A stretch of 64,000 bases of DNA from Pseudovirgaria hyperparasitica (lineage: Eukaryota > Ascomycota > Dothideomycetes > Acrospermales > Acrospermaceae): positions 1,161,183-1,225,182 of the forward strand of contig NW_022985556.1 of assembly GCF_010093815.1 (NCBI RefSeq). The letters run 5' to 3'. Numbering within the stretch: the first letter of the stretch is position 1; every line of letters starts with the position of its first letter. Below are positions 1-12,204 of the stretch, piece by piece. Under the pieces are notes generated by a model, which did no database searches, was not told the origin of the DNA, and was given only the letters and a program-made list of their open reading frames with translations. The translations under genes and the position numbers were made by a program.

Positions 1-1220
1 AACAGAATTTTCCCGCCCCCATTGGGTCTCTCTGTTGATGATCCCCTGTTTCCTAAAAACTTTGGCGCCTCGCTGGACAGTTATGGAGGTCTAGTTTCGC
101 GGTGGGAAGTCTTGTTCAACATTACGGTGCTTCGCCTTATAAGCTTCAACATGGACTACTACTGGAGTAAAGCTGATAGCGGAGGAGAAAGCCCAATTCA
201 TGTAAGTACCTCTTCTAGAGCTTGCTCAGACCTCAGCCTAATAGCCTCAAGAAGAAAGGACTTGACCCTTCTAACCTGTCTGAACGCGATCGTGTCAAGA
301 TTCCAGCACGTGTCTCTGACTACAACTTCTCCAACTACTTTGCATATGCCCTATATGCTCCGCTCTACCTCACCGGTCCGATCATCACATTCAATGACTT
401 CCTCTCACAACTCCGCTACCGTTCCCCGAGTATCACCAAAGACAGGACAATCATGTACGGCGTGCGGTTCGTTGTTGTCCTTCTCACCATGGAAATCATG
501 ATACATTTCATGTACATGGTTGCCATATTCCACGCCAAGCCAGACTGGAGTGCATACACCCCTTTCCAACTCAGCATGCTCGGCTACTTCAACTTGAACC
601 ACATCTGGCTAAAACTCCTCATCCCCTGGCGATTCTTCCGCTTGTGGGCGCTCGTCGATGGCATCGATCCACCAGAGAACATGGTGCGTTGCATGAGCGA
701 TAACTACTCCGCACTTGCATTCTGGCGAGGATGGCATCGCAGCTTCAACCGCTGGATTGTGCGGTATATCTACGTACCCATTGGCGGAAGCGGCTTCTCA
801 GGGCGTTTCGGCCAGGTCAGATCGATAGCCAACTTTCTGGCCGTCTTCACGTTCGTGGCGCTGTGGCATGATATCCAGCTAAGGCTGCTCATGTGGGGCT
901 GGCTCATCACACTGTTTGTCATACCCGAGATTATGGGAACGCTGGTCTTTCCGGCTCGTCGCTGGAAGGACTGGCCGCATGCGTATCGGCGCATTTGTGC
1001 TGCCGGGGCTACGCTCAATATCCTTATGATGATGGCGGCGAATCTGGTTGGCTTCGCGATCGGGGTGGATGGATTGGTGGAGTTGCTCAAGGCTATATTT
1101 TCGACTCTGGATGGGCTGGTGTTTATATCGCTGGCTATGACCGCGTTGTTCATGGCGTCGAATATCATGTTTGAGATTAGGGAAGGGGAGCTGAGAAAGG
1201 GCATCAGGATGAAGTGCTAG
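1..1220 (+). CDS. gup1: GUP1-like MBOAT O-acyltransferase, 5' end cut by window
   Basis: Membrane-bound O-acyltransferase of the Gup1 family, which in yeast remodels GPI-anchor lipids in the ER and affects glycerol uptake. The frame is open to base 1, so the N-terminus lies outside. Exons are <1-201 and 237-1220. The intron (202-236) is only 35 nt, with donor gtaagt and acceptor cag; both sides are phase 0 and removing it is needed to keep frame. The visible protein is very hydrophobic with several membrane spans. It carries the MBOAT active-site context FVALWHD (about 855-875), where His is the expected catalytic residue, and the family stretches RWEVLFNITVLRLISFN and PSNLSERDR. It ends at a tag stop beside a GCTAGCTAGCTAGC palindrome. 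It converges on pup1. Family assignment is firm; the acyl acceptor cannot be read from sequence. Confidence 0.85.
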
Positions 1221-1644
1221 CTAGCTAGCCTGTGTAGTATTAATCTAGCTAGTCGAAAGATTTTTGACGCACGGCAGCTTTGTGATGATAAAGTCAGCAC
1301 TTTTGACCCTTGGAACATAACTAGTCTAGAAGGTGAATACGTGGAAGATATAATTGTATTCATTCGTACTATACCAACTAAGATACCAAAGCTGAAAGTT
1401 TCGTTCCGGGTTCGTGCAACGGTTATAGTCAACGCTGTTGAGCTTCTTCCTACTTTGTCTGAAGAACCGTGAAACGTTTGTTGTTTACACGTGCAGTCCA
1501 TATTTGTTCTAGCCGCATGGTATGATCTCGTCTGGCGATGATCTCATCACTAGTAGTTCTCATCAGGCACTCGAAGCGAAGTATGGTGTACGATTACACT
1601 CTATTACAGTAAATGCTTATACGTACATCTTTATCGACCAACAC
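1221..1644. other. Convergent 3' spacer gup1/pup1
   Basis: Holds the 3' ends of two convergent genes. I see no coding signal, RNA gene or repeat beyond the GCTAGC palindrome at its left edge. Confidence 0.6.
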
Positions 1645-2529
1645 CTACGAGTCCACGTCCATCTTCTCGCCAACTGCACTCTCATTCTTGTCATCCAGTT
1701 CGTGGACCGTCACATACTTGCTAATCTCTTCTCGCGTAATAATCTTCTCATCGAGCACAGCGGTAGTACCACGCTTGAACTTGTAGTCGCGCTGCTTCTG
1801 TTCTCTGACATTGGGTGTGATGTAGTTCCTCAAAAGCTGTGCCTTCTCCTCGGTGATGACGCAAACGTCCACGTTTGAACCTGAACCCAGATCGTTCCAG
1901 ATACCGGCCTGGATGGCATCGCTCGTCAGCTTCACTGCCTCATCTCTTGTCAACTTCGCTTTCCACTGGGTCTCGAAGACGCTCATGGCGGCCAACGATC
2001 CACTACCCATTGTCACGTAGGGCAATTTGTCGGTCGATCCATGCGCATGGACCGTGAAAAGGTGGCACCCGGTAGGGTCAACACCAGCTACGACAAGGTA
2101 CGCGCCAATATGACCTTGATATCTGAACAGGTGCTGCTTAAGCATAGTCATGCATGTAACAACGCGGGGCTTGCGGCCAGTCGAGAGAGCGTGCAGTTCG
2201 AGGTTGGATGAGATGATGGCGGTAGTGAACTCAGTGTCGGCAGCCGTACCGGCTCCAGCACACCAGATATTGGGGGAGATGTAATGAAGCTTCTCACAGT
2301 TCTGTTCGGTGGGATTAAATGTGTGTTCTATGCATCATCAGGCTGGGTTCTCTACCTTGTCTGCTACTATTGGACCGCTCGTTGCTCGTGTATCTGCTGC
2401 AATGACGACACCTCCATCATAGATACAACCCACGATCGTCGTACCAGTACTGGTGGCTTTCGGTAAAGGTACGCCTCTGGCATGTAGAGCTTGATTGCGG
2501 TTGTGGTTGGAGAAGTCGAAGCCCGGCAT
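1645..2529 (-). CDS. pup1: 20S proteasome subunit beta type-7 (beta-2, Pup1)
   Basis: Trypsin-like catalytic beta-2 subunit of the 20S proteasome, made as a precursor and autocleaved before Thr. Exons are 2356-2529 and 1645-2301, with a 54-nt intron at 2302-2355 in phase 0; the product is 276 aa, normal for the family. The start at 2529 gives [12 protein letters not shown], the usual fungal N-terminus. The propeptide ends at TSTG before mature TTIVG, so Thr is the nucleophile. Further family marks are [27 protein letters not shown] (after the splice), [29 protein letters not shown] and [12 protein letters not shown]. The C-terminal arm that wraps beta-3 is present ([12 protein letters not shown] onward). 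It is divergent from NUP159, with which it shares an upstream spacer. Confidence 0.97.
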
Positions 2530-3049
2530 AGTGAGCTGTCGTAGGAGGTGGAGAGCGTTGGTAAGTCGTTCCGGGCTTGAGAAGTTGTGAAAGTTGCGCA
2601 AAGCTTTCGGATAACCTCCGTCTAACACTTAATGCAGGATATCGGTATTTCGAGTCGAGTGATGGTAATGGTCGCAGTTATGTGGGTTGAGATTCAGTAA
2701 GGTTCGCGGAGCTGTGAGGTCGTGAGACGCCGGCGAAGCTCCTGCCGCCTTCCACTAGCTCCGTTTGCGAGCTTCAGTTCGCGCTAAGTAATTTCATGTC
2801 AACATTAGCATTCATCCTAGGTACTCCGCCTTTGTTGCTTGTCGCTCTGCCTGCCTAGAGCGCAAGCACTGTACCTGCAACATTCTCAATCGAACTTTCG
2901 ACCTCTTCCGCCCAAGCCCTCCGCGGCTGACAGCCCGTTCTTCATCGTACACGCTATACAACCAACGGTCTAATGCACATGGGACACTGTCGCAACGACC
3001 GCACAGCTCCCATACACCTGAACTCAGACCCGAATATCTGAGGGCCAGA
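2530..3049. promoter_or_regulatory. Divergent promoter region pup1 / NUP159
   Basis: A 520-nt spacer between two start codons facing away from each other, so it should contain both promoters. I see no clear TATA box or repeat, and I could not place transcription starts. Confidence 0.5.
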
Positions 3050-6000
3050 ATGGCTTTCAACCAGAATGCACAGGTGGAAGAGGGGCCTCCCTTGGAAGAG
3101 ATACCAGCCGAGGAAAGTACATCCTATGGTCATCAAGTGTGATGAACTACTAACCCACGATACAGACTATAGGATTTCTAGCTGTCAACAAAGATAATAA
3201 GATCCGGTTATTGAAGAACAAGTGGCCCTCGAATGCAGAACCCTCGCCAACAGCCTCCCTGCTCAGTATCGCTTCCCGACGAGGCCTTGTCGCCGCCGCA
3301 GGACCTGACGCGCTTGTCATAGCAAAGGCTGAAACCCTACGTGAGCTGCTCAACAAGTCACAAGAAGCCAGCGCCATAATCGAGTATGACTCCCCGCTAT
3401 CTATATCCCTTCCCATGCGGATATCGCACGTATATTTCACATCCGATGAGAAGTACCTCGCAATCACGGCAGAGACCGGCGGAGGGCTTGCTGTTTACGA
3501 GGTAGACTCATTACTCCAAGGAAACAAGGAACCCTCGTTTCAAATCGCCACGAATGGGACCTCAGTAAGAGCAGTGGCGCCAAATCCAGAGATCGGACAG
3601 TACCTGCTACTGGTCCTCAGCAATGGCTCCCTGGTACTTGCAGATCTTGAAAGCAAAAGCCTACAGAATGGCAAGAATGGCGCAGTACTCTGTGAGAATG
3701 TCAGTTGTGCGTCTTGGAGCGTCAAAGGAAAACAGTTGATTGCTGGGCTCGGAGATGGCTCAGTCTCCCAAATCAAACCCGATGGCGACCTTGTGGCGAC
3801 GATACCAAAACCACCATCATTGACAGGAAGTGTACATGTCTCCGGCATAAACTGGCTGGCTAACGACGAATTCTTGTTCATTCATACAGATTCATCGGGC
3901 GCTAATGGCGAACAAATTTTCCACTTCGTTCGTCGTGAAAAAGGCACTTCGAACTTCTTGTTCCAGAAGCTGGCGGCAGATATAGTTATGCCAGGTTTTG
4001 ACAGGACTGAAGTCGCTCCTAGTCCGTTCATACTTCGTCTACGCGACTTTGAACCCAATTTGTCAAGCCTGCTCCTTGTCACAACGAACAGAACTACGGA
4101 AATCACTATGCTTGCAAACGCTACGTCTCCTCTAATACCAAGCCAACCGATCGTCAATACATATACCGCGATCAACCCACCAAATGAAGGCCGCAAAGCA
4201 GCTCTTCCATTTGGAGATGATGCAGACACTTTTCCTGTTGGAATGGCCCTGGATCTCTCTGCAACTGAGAAGGTTCGCAGACCGCTGCCTTCAGAGCTTG
4301 AATATGAAGAATCTCTCACTCCTCTTCCGGCTGTTACTGCTCTGAACAACGAGGGGATGTTGATGATGTGGTGGATTGTCAATGATGAGTCGATCAAAAG
4401 GGGCACCGGGTATCGGGGGCTTACTGCACTCGCAGGAGGTCAGTCTGCTACAACTCAAACAGCACAGCCAGTTCAGCCTGCGCAATCAACTCCAGCTCCG
4501 TCATCTGCATTTGGAAAGCCCAGCACCCCTGCTTTTGGGGCTCCAGCTTTTGGAGCTCCTGCATTCGGAGCTGCAACGTTCGGCACACCTAGTCAAATAA
4601 GTGCGTTTGGTGGACCTGCACTCAGTAAACCCTCACCATGGGCTCAACCAGCTGCAACCACATCAAGCGCAGCTGGGGCCGCTTTCGGTAAGCCTGGTTT
4701 CGGCCAGCCAGCCTTTGGATCAGCTGCGAAGATCGGTGCAGGTACTCCTGGTGCAGCTACCTTTGGAAGTGCTGGTGGTACTACTGGTAGTTCGCCTTGG
4801 GGCGCGCAGCAGAATCAGAACAAACCTGCTTTCGGCACCCCTTCAACTCCAAGTGGTAGCGGGTTTTCGAGTTTCGCTGGCAGTGGCGGTTTTGCGACTG
4901 TGGGTCAGAGTGGCCAATCTGCATTTGCTTCTGGAACCTCCCCATTCTCTGCATTTTCTCAAAAGGGGACATCGTTCGGAACACCAAGCTCAAGCTTTGG
5001 TGTTAAGACTGAGCAGAGCTTTGGATCAACTGTGACTCTAGACTCAAGCAAAGGAGGTTCAAACGCGGGAAATGGCGGATTTTCACCATTTGTTAATGTA
5101 TCCAACTCGAACACACCGGCTAATCAACAGTCTGCCTTTGGAAGCACTCCTCAATCATCATTTGCCTCGATGTCACAGGAGTCTGACATGGGCGATGCTG
5201 ACGATATAGCAAGTAGAGGAAGGTCAGAAGCTACTCCAACACCCCAATTGCCGCCTCCGAAAGAGCCACCCCAGAAAGAACCGCCGAAGCCTACTTCTGG
5301 GCTTTTCGGCGGTGGTTCTACCTTCAAACTCGGTTCCACATTCGCTGGAGACGGCTCAGCCAAAGACGATCTTCCAAAGCCGCCTGGTGGAACATCCTCC
5401 TTCTTTGGGTCCAACTTTGGGAAGTCCTTGGACAGCGATAGTAATCAGACTCCTGTCACACCAGTTAAAAAGGAACCGGTAGATGAGAAGTTGAATCTTA
5501 AGGATGTTTCAGAGACACCTGCCGCCGAGCCACCACAACAAAAGCCAGGTCTCTTTTCATTTACTTCTACACAGAAAGCTCAGGATAATCAGTCTGCCAC
5601 TCCGCAGGCCGCCAAACCAGAAGCTGCGCCCTTACCCCCAGACTTCACCAAGTCATCAGCGACCAAGGCGCCAGCGTTCGATGATGTACCCTTACCACCA
5701 GACTTTACAAAATCATCCACGCCGAAAGCGCCTGTACCAGAATCTGCGCCTCTACCTCCAGACTTCACTCAGCCCAACAGCAAGAAGTCAACTGAAGACG
5801 ATTTACCTCCTCTAGCTGGTAGCCCACCTATCACAGTAGAGCCCCCAAGCAGCGATCTAGGGTCCGTGTCCGTGCCTGAGGAGGAGAACGATGACAGCTT
5901 CGAGGTTGAAGAGCATGATGGAAGCGACGAACAGGACGAAGCCAGCGAGCTAGAAGGGGTCGGTCAAAGATCACCAGCTCGTCGAGCTTCTCGACCACAA

Positions 6001-7605
6001 CCGCCTGGTAGCAATTGGTCGTTCCAATCATCGACACAGTCCCACCAGCCACCACCCCCTGCTCCAAGCCCTCCTGTTCAGTCCCGTAGTCCATCCCGCT
6101 CACCTCTCCGCAACCAAGTCTATCCTACCACAACCCCACTGGGACTTCCAAAAGGCCCCGTATTTGCGCCTCCAGCTTCTCGCACACTAGAGTCACCACG
6201 CTCCCCAAGCCCCATACGGTCGGCGTCTACCCCAGTATTTATCAAACGAGAATCCGTCCCACCAGCAAAGGCACCGCCCCGCCCAATCTCACGTGCGAAG
6301 GCCCCAACACCACCTGACCCCGAACCTGTAGTTGAGGATCTGAGTGACGCCGAGGATGCGAGAATTCGCGAGGAGCTTGAAGCACCCATAGAGCCCACGA
6401 CGACCTTGGATCCCTTCATTGTGCGATTGGGTTCGGAGCTCAATTCTAAGCCTGGCATTCCTGGTCAAATCGAGCGCGTCTACAGAGATATTAATGCGAT
6501 GGTTGATACGCTTGGCGTCAACGCCCGCACTCTCGCATGCTTCATTGCTGGGCACACTGCAGATTCAGATCGCCAGCGAACTCGTGACGACCTCGATAGT
6601 ATAACATATGAAGATACCGTGGACGACTGGACGCTGGTCGAATGCCTCGAACTCGCTGACCTCGAAGATGAGTTGGACGAAACTCTCGAAAACGGCCGTG
6701 TTAGAAACGTGCAGGGCAAACTCGCGGAGTTGGCCAACCTACATCGCGGTCTTAATCGTCTTCGCGCCCGCGCAAAAGCGCTCGACCGCAGTTTACGCAT
6801 AAACGCGACCGATTCAGTGGCTGCGACCAATGCTCCGCTATCCACAGAACAAAGCTTCCAACTGCGCACGCTACGAAATGCCGTCTCCGATCTCCAGACC
6901 TTGCTCCGCGAGACAGAAGGCGCGGCCGTGCTCCTGCGCGCTCGACTAGCAGCCGCAAAAGGCGCAAACAGCGCAAACGGCAACGGGAAACCAACCCAGA
7001 CGCCCACCGTCGAAGCAGTCACCAACACAATCGCAAAAATGACGGCCATGATCGAGAAGAAGAGCGGCGACGTCGATGTCCTGGAAACCCAGATGCGCAA
7101 ACTGCGCATGACGGCTCCGGAATCCCTGAGCGCATCCTCGAGATCGCTCGAGCGCTCAAAGTCGCGCGAGGGCACGTATGCCCTGTCTTTTTCGGACTCT
7201 GACGACGACGACGACGACGACGAACCATCCGCGCCAAACAACCGCGACACGCCCTCGAAACGCATGCCCGGCGCCTTTGCCACGCCCCAGAGCCACAGCC
7301 ACAGTCACCACCGTAGCAGCACCCGCGTCGCGCCGCCTAGCTCCGGCCGCAGCGTCGCCTCTGTCTGGCACACACCAGGCAGCTCGTTTGAGCAGAGTCC
7401 GTCCTCGTCGTCGTTGTCGCTGCTGCGTGGCGGTGGCACAAGTAATAGCACTACTACTACTAATGGCCGGGGCTTGGCCGGCATCAGCGATGAGGAGGTC
7501 GTGGTTAGAGCAGAGAGGGTGCAGAGGAGGAAGGGCTTGGCGCAGAGCTTTGCACAGGCTATTATGCGGAGGGGCGTTCGTGTTAGGGAGGTTGGGGCTC
7601 CTTGA
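3050..7605 (+). CDS. NUP159: Nucleoporin Nup159/NUP214 (FG nucleoporin)
   Basis: Cytoplasmic-face nuclear pore protein that recruits the DEAD-box helicase Dbp5 for mRNA export. Exons are 3050-3116 and 3173-7605; the 56-nt intron contains a CTAAC branch site and joins phase 1 to phase 1, giving 1,499 aa. Residues about 20-450 form the N-terminal beta-propeller region. Residues about 465-775 are FG-rich (AFGKPS, PAFGAPAFG, SAFG and similar). A proline/acid-rich middle holds three PLPPDFT units. Residues about 1,100-1,350 are predicted coiled coil for Nup82/Nsp1-type assembly, followed by an acidic D-run and a low-complexity tail. The start was chosen because MAFNQNAQ matches the fungal N-terminus and the splice keeps frame into GFLAV-like propeller sequence. 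Very long antisense frames inside this gene are composition shadows. Confidence 0.93.
5629..5769 (+). repeat. Three 60-bp coding repeats (PLPPDFT) in NUP159
   Basis: PLPPDFT is encoded at 5629, 5689 and 5749, exactly 60 nt (20 residues) apart, each followed by a variable Lys/Ser/Ala-rich linker. Third-codon positions differ between copies, so the duplication is not recent. The motif lies between the FG region and the acidic segment. Confidence 0.85.
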
Positions 7606-8211
7606 ATTTCTTGTGGTTTGGTTTGGCTTGGTCTGGCTTAATCTGGCTTTTGTCGAGAGTGAGTGAGTGAGTGGGCGAGTGGGCGAGTGACTGACTGAGT
7701 GACTGAGTGGGTGTGAGAGTCAGTGGGAGAGATGTTGGTGTTGAGTGTTGAGTGATAAGTGTAGGATAGATGGGATTAGATGATGGAGATAATGAATTGA
7801 TTGTGTATGAGTATGTATGTATAACCTCTGGGTGTGTGTGTGTGTGATATTGCTTTTGAGGGGGGAATGGAAGATGTGGTACAACATGCTGTACTGTACG
7901 CATTGCAGTCAAACATGTCCACGATCCACCGACATTCTCTGCCCCTATTTCTACGGGAGATCTTCTTCTTCTTCTGTACCGAGTCTCGCACATATACAAG
8001 ATGCACTGCAGCTCGTGGTGAAGAATATGCTCGCTGGTTCGCCTGGAAAAGTCTAGTATCACGTCTGGGTCACGCCAATTATGTAGTATATGTATAATGT
8101 ACTCTCAAAGGGGTATCTTTATGCATGCTACAATGTCATAAACTATATTCGCCTCTGCTGATCCTTCCCTGATAGCATACGCATACAGCCATCGCCTCAT
8201 TACCCCTACAT
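7606..8211. other. Convergent spacer NUP159/MFS with simple repeats
   Basis: This 3'-3' spacer has a degenerate GAGT/GACT microsatellite at about 7655-7732 and a (TG)n run at about 7831-7847. No gene is seen; frames that cross it are repeat-driven. Confidence 0.7.
7655..7732. repeat. Degenerate (GAGT)n microsatellite
   Basis: A tetranucleotide array with GAGT, GACT and GGGCGAGT variants, lying just after the NUP159 stop codon and probably inside its 3' UTR. Confidence 0.8.
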
Positions 8212-10011
8212 CTAGAACTTCACAACCCACCTCGTCCGTACAAATTCACCGTACCTCAGGAACAAGAATGGCATCGGAATGAACGCAATGGCCACAAACG
8301 CAAGCAGACTATTTCCCCATCCATAGCCCAGATCCTCGTAGAGTTTCCGACCCGCCAGTGGCAGTACAGCCGCAAACACGCTTCGTAGCACTGTGCTCGC
8401 TGCCATAGCACTCGCTGCGTGCACAGTGAATACATCTACTAGATATGTACTAGCAGGCATAAAGATCCACATCAGCCCACAGCCGACGAGACCCGATGCC
8501 GCAATCGGTACTATCCAGTGCACCGTGTACTGCACCGTCCAGCCGTAAATAAGGAGGCCGATGGGCAACAGAATGGCGCCCGGGACCATCATGTGTAGGC
8601 GGTTTTCAGGGCGTGCGTCACCGCGGGATAGCTGCCGTATGAAGATGCGATTGGCCATCCAGGTACCGTAAAGTTGGGCGAAGATGCAGCCGACGCCGAG
8701 ACCAGCAAAAGAGAGCCCGACAACACCACGGGAGAAGCCATATTGAGTGCTAAAAACCGGGGTGAATGTTGTGAAGAGGACGTAGAGGTAGGCGTAGGTG
8801 ATGGCCATGTAGAGGGAGATGCTGGTGACAATCGGGGACATGATGAGCATCTTCGAGGGTCGCACAATAGAAAAGAGGAAGAGGTCTTTGGGGGTTAAAC
8901 CAGTGTCGAATTTGGATTTCAGAGCAGTGTTGCCGGTCTCTTTACGAAGACGGCGGACCTTGGCAGCAAGTATGGCGGGGGCATAGGTTTCACGCATGAG
9001 AATCGCGGCAGCGATGGCGAAACCGGAACTGATTATGGTTAGGATCCAGAAGTTCCATCTCCAACCTTTGGCCTGGGTTATAAAGCCACCAGCGATAGGG
9101 CCAATCGTTGGGCCAACGGTCTATCATGAAGTCAGTATAGGCCCAGACAGGATCAAACAAAAGATACAACGTACTGGTCCCATCATCCACAAAGCCATCG
9201 CGGTAGCTCGTTGCTCCCGTGAGATTATATCTGCGATAGTCCCACCTCCGAGCGTAATGGGTGCGGCGCCAAAGGTGCCCTGTAGGAAACGGAAGACAAT
9301 GAACATCTCGATATTGCTTGCTACTGCGCAGGCAACAGTGAAGATTATGAACAGAATATTACAGCCATGGTCTAGCAGCAATTAGCAACAGTTGGATGGC
9401 CTCGCAGCAACAACATACACAATGGTAGACGTCCATACATTTCGGACAAAGGAGCAATAGCTGGGACTTGTCAGCGTGATAGATCCCAGAAGACGGATAT
9501 CACTCAGGAACATGCCTAGAGGGCCAAAAGCAAAGCCCAAAACGTATACTGATACAATGAAGCTTGATATGGCTTCATTGGACGATCCGAATTCTTGCAT
9601 CACTTCTGGCACACCTGGAGCAAACATGGACGATGCAAGCGGTGTCAACAAGGTCAGACCAGATACAATGCCTACGGTACCCCATCTCCGTGGGCTGGAC
9701 CAATTCAAGGGATTGTGTGGATCGTCAGGACCGTCCCAGAAGATAACGTTGGAATCGACTGCATGTTGAGCTTTCTCCTCATGTATTGACGACTCTGTAG
9801 AGCATGTAAGAGCCTTCTCGACATCAACCTCCTTTACGGAATCGACATCCTTGGTGTTTGTTGAGTGAGTCCTTGCGGACTTTGTGGAGCTTGAGCTAGA
9901 AGACAAGACGCCGGCGTTCGTGGGGATGTCGGCATCATGGGCTTCGTAGGCAGCCAAGGAGAGGATCTCGATGGGCTGGCTTGGCGCCGCGTGCGGGACG
10001 CTATGCGCCAT
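8212..10011 (-). CDS. MFS transporter, DHA1 drug:H+ antiporter type
   Basis: Major facilitator superfamily protein with a cytoplasmic N-terminal tail of about 150 residues and 12 expected membrane spans. Exons are 9516-10011, 9419-9460, 9175-9371 and 8212-9120, giving 547 aa. Introns 2 and 3 are ordinary GT-AG (47 and 54 nt). Intron 1 (9461-9515) has a GC donor (TAG|GCATGT); only this splice restores the family motif GPLAIAPLSEMYGRLPLY across exons 1-3. Other DHA1 marks are WDGPDDPHNPLNW before TM1, RFLQGTFGAAPITLGGG, GGTIADIISREQR and GPTVGPTIGPIAGGF. This subgroup includes polyamine and multidrug exporters; the substrate cannot be told here. It is divergent from the AA9 gene across 2.2 kb. 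Confidence 0.9.
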
Positions 10012-12204
10012 GGACCGGGAGCGAAAAGCTTGGTGGGTGGAGTATGGAGAGGGCCTATGTGGGTGTACTTTGTCGCATCTGTGGCAGGCGTTTGATATGG
10101 GAGTCCGAGTATTTTGAGTGATCAGGACTGCATGGCTATAGGCCGAGCAAGTGGGCAATGGAAGGAATTTAACTTAACGAGTGTGGATGGGATGAAGCGG
10201 GGACGGAAGAGTAGGAGCCGTTGGAAGCACCAATATCAGCGAGTGACGGAAATGGAGAGAGATCGACAGTGGATAGGGTGTATTATAATGTGCTGCTTGA
10301 AGAAGCCTGTGGGTTGTGAGTTGTCAGTTATCGGGGCGTGAGGTGCGAAGTGCGAGGTGCGAGGTGTAAGGTGTGAGGTATGAGTTTGGAATGGAGAAAT
10401 ATGCTAAATTGGTTGTGGGTGTTTTGGACTACAGAAGCTGAAGGTAAATAGAGAAAGAGCGAAGGCACATTACAGGACGGGAAAGAGGTTGATATTGTAG
10501 ATACACCTGGGTAATAGGGAGGGAGTAAATAGTGATAGCTAACTAGGCAAGTTCGATACGATACGCCAGAAGGGGCAGGGGCAGAGGCAGAGACAGAGAC
10601 ACACAACACGCACAGGCACAGGCAGGCACGGAGACGGAATCCGGCCTAAGACGACGGTATTGCATTATCTCCATCATCACCGTGTGGATCCATCTCAGAA
10701 GCACAGGCTTGGATGTCAGCAGTGGAAACAGTAAGCGTAAGCAGTGTATTGCAGTGTAGTGAGGAGTCGTGGTGTATTCTTACGTGGTGATGCCTCAGGG
10801 CTGAATGAATGTTAGGATGATGCTTGAACGCATGTGGAGACGATGCAAGATCCATGGTACGTGGGGCGTGGACGGTCAAGAGTGGATCCATACAGTAGAT
10901 GAGCGGGCCTGATCGCTGAGGAATAGTGAGTGGTATGTGCGCCGACTGCACCCAATTGACGCCGCCGTCCAGCCCATTTTTTGGCGAGTGACATGCCTAA
11001 TCGCACGCCCATTTGCCCGGTGTGAGAGCCACTAAGTCAGCCACCTGGTCCCTGTCTACCTCCCCCGCCTATCTGGATCGTCTCTGTATGTGCATCTGCA
11101 GCTACAATGGCTTAATACTGCGCTATAAGAATAAAACGACGTATTGATTCCCTCCATATTAATGCTTCGTATGCGCCCGCCACAATCATGTACCGCCAGT
11201 AGTGCCGTCGCCTTTGCCATACATAACTCGCAGCTGTGCATGCCCGAGTCGTTCATGAACCGGGCACACGGCTCGTCGTGTTACTGGCCCTCCATGCCCT
11301 GCTGGTTGTGGCTGCAGCTGCACGCCGGGCCCGTCTGCGTCTCCTCGCCATCGAGATGCCGTGTTATCCTGCTGTAGATACGCACACTGTCTTATCACGC
11401 TGCTTAATGATCTAGTACGAAGGCGCACGACATGGAAAAAGAATGTTATCAATCTGCTTTTATGTATTACATAAGTTTGGAACGCATGGAAGATGTTTTC
11501 CTTGTATACCCCGGCTGGTGGCCCCAGTCGGACGTGGTCTGTGCTACAACCTCCGAGAGGGCAGCCCGTTTGATTTCCCCGGACGGTGATAGAGATCGAT
11601 CATCATGATCCTGCTCCGCGGATTCAGCAGCAACAAAACTTTCTGGCACGTCTCGATAGCTATTGCGAGTACACCCTCCATGTTTCATCATCATCAAAGA
11701 CATACTACCCATCCACAGTGCAGTGACGTATCACTTTGTTACGTGAACCCATTCAGCCCTATCGAAGTAGCAAGCTACCATCTTTAGCCGCCTATCAGCC
11801 ATCACGTGCGTTACCGTTCATATTACATTCTAGTAGTATATATCAAGGGTATATACATGTTTATATGTGTATAGTGGTGTACTAACATAATCAGGTATAT
11901 GATGTTTGATCTTTCGGTCCGCACTGCCAGACTGCATGGGTATGAGCCACTTGACCTTAGCCAACATACCAACCACAGCGAGTCGGCTAAGTAGACCTTA
12001 TTACAGCTGAGACAAGACGCCCTTAGCCATACCAACGAGCTTGTCTTGGTTCAATATGCAATCTGGGGAATAGTATCGTGATATATTGAACTGACACTTT
12101 TTATGCTGCTTAGCCATTTCTAGGTCGTAAATTCGTATAAATACTGAGGTCATGTAGCACTCTAATCCTCGTCCTCACCTCTCACCATCTTCATAACCTT
12201 CGTC
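10012..12204. other. 2.2 kb divergent spacer MFS / AA9
   Basis: Long gene-free interval between divergent start codons. It contains purine-rich imperfect repeats (GAGGTGC-like at about 10,333-10,385; GGCAGA/CACAGG-like at about 10,570-10,632). Small frames here lack codon bias or recognisable domains. The right end carries the AA9 promoter. Confidence 0.65.
12136..12143 (+). promoter_or_regulatory. Putative TATA box of the AA9 gene
   Basis: The sequence TATAAATA lies 69 nt before the AA9 ATG at 12205, followed by a pyrimidine-rich leader (CCTCGTCCTCACCTCTCACC). Spacing fits a core promoter with a short 5' UTR. The transcription start is inferred, not seen. Confidence 0.5.

Noticed and set aside
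770-1204. 144-codon antisense frame inside gup1
   Set aside because: Shadow of the MBOAT exon; no recognisable protein.
6480-7283. 267-codon antisense frame inside NUP159
   Set aside because: It mirrors the GC-rich, Ser/Arg-biased coding strand. It has no domain, and the sense gene is certain.
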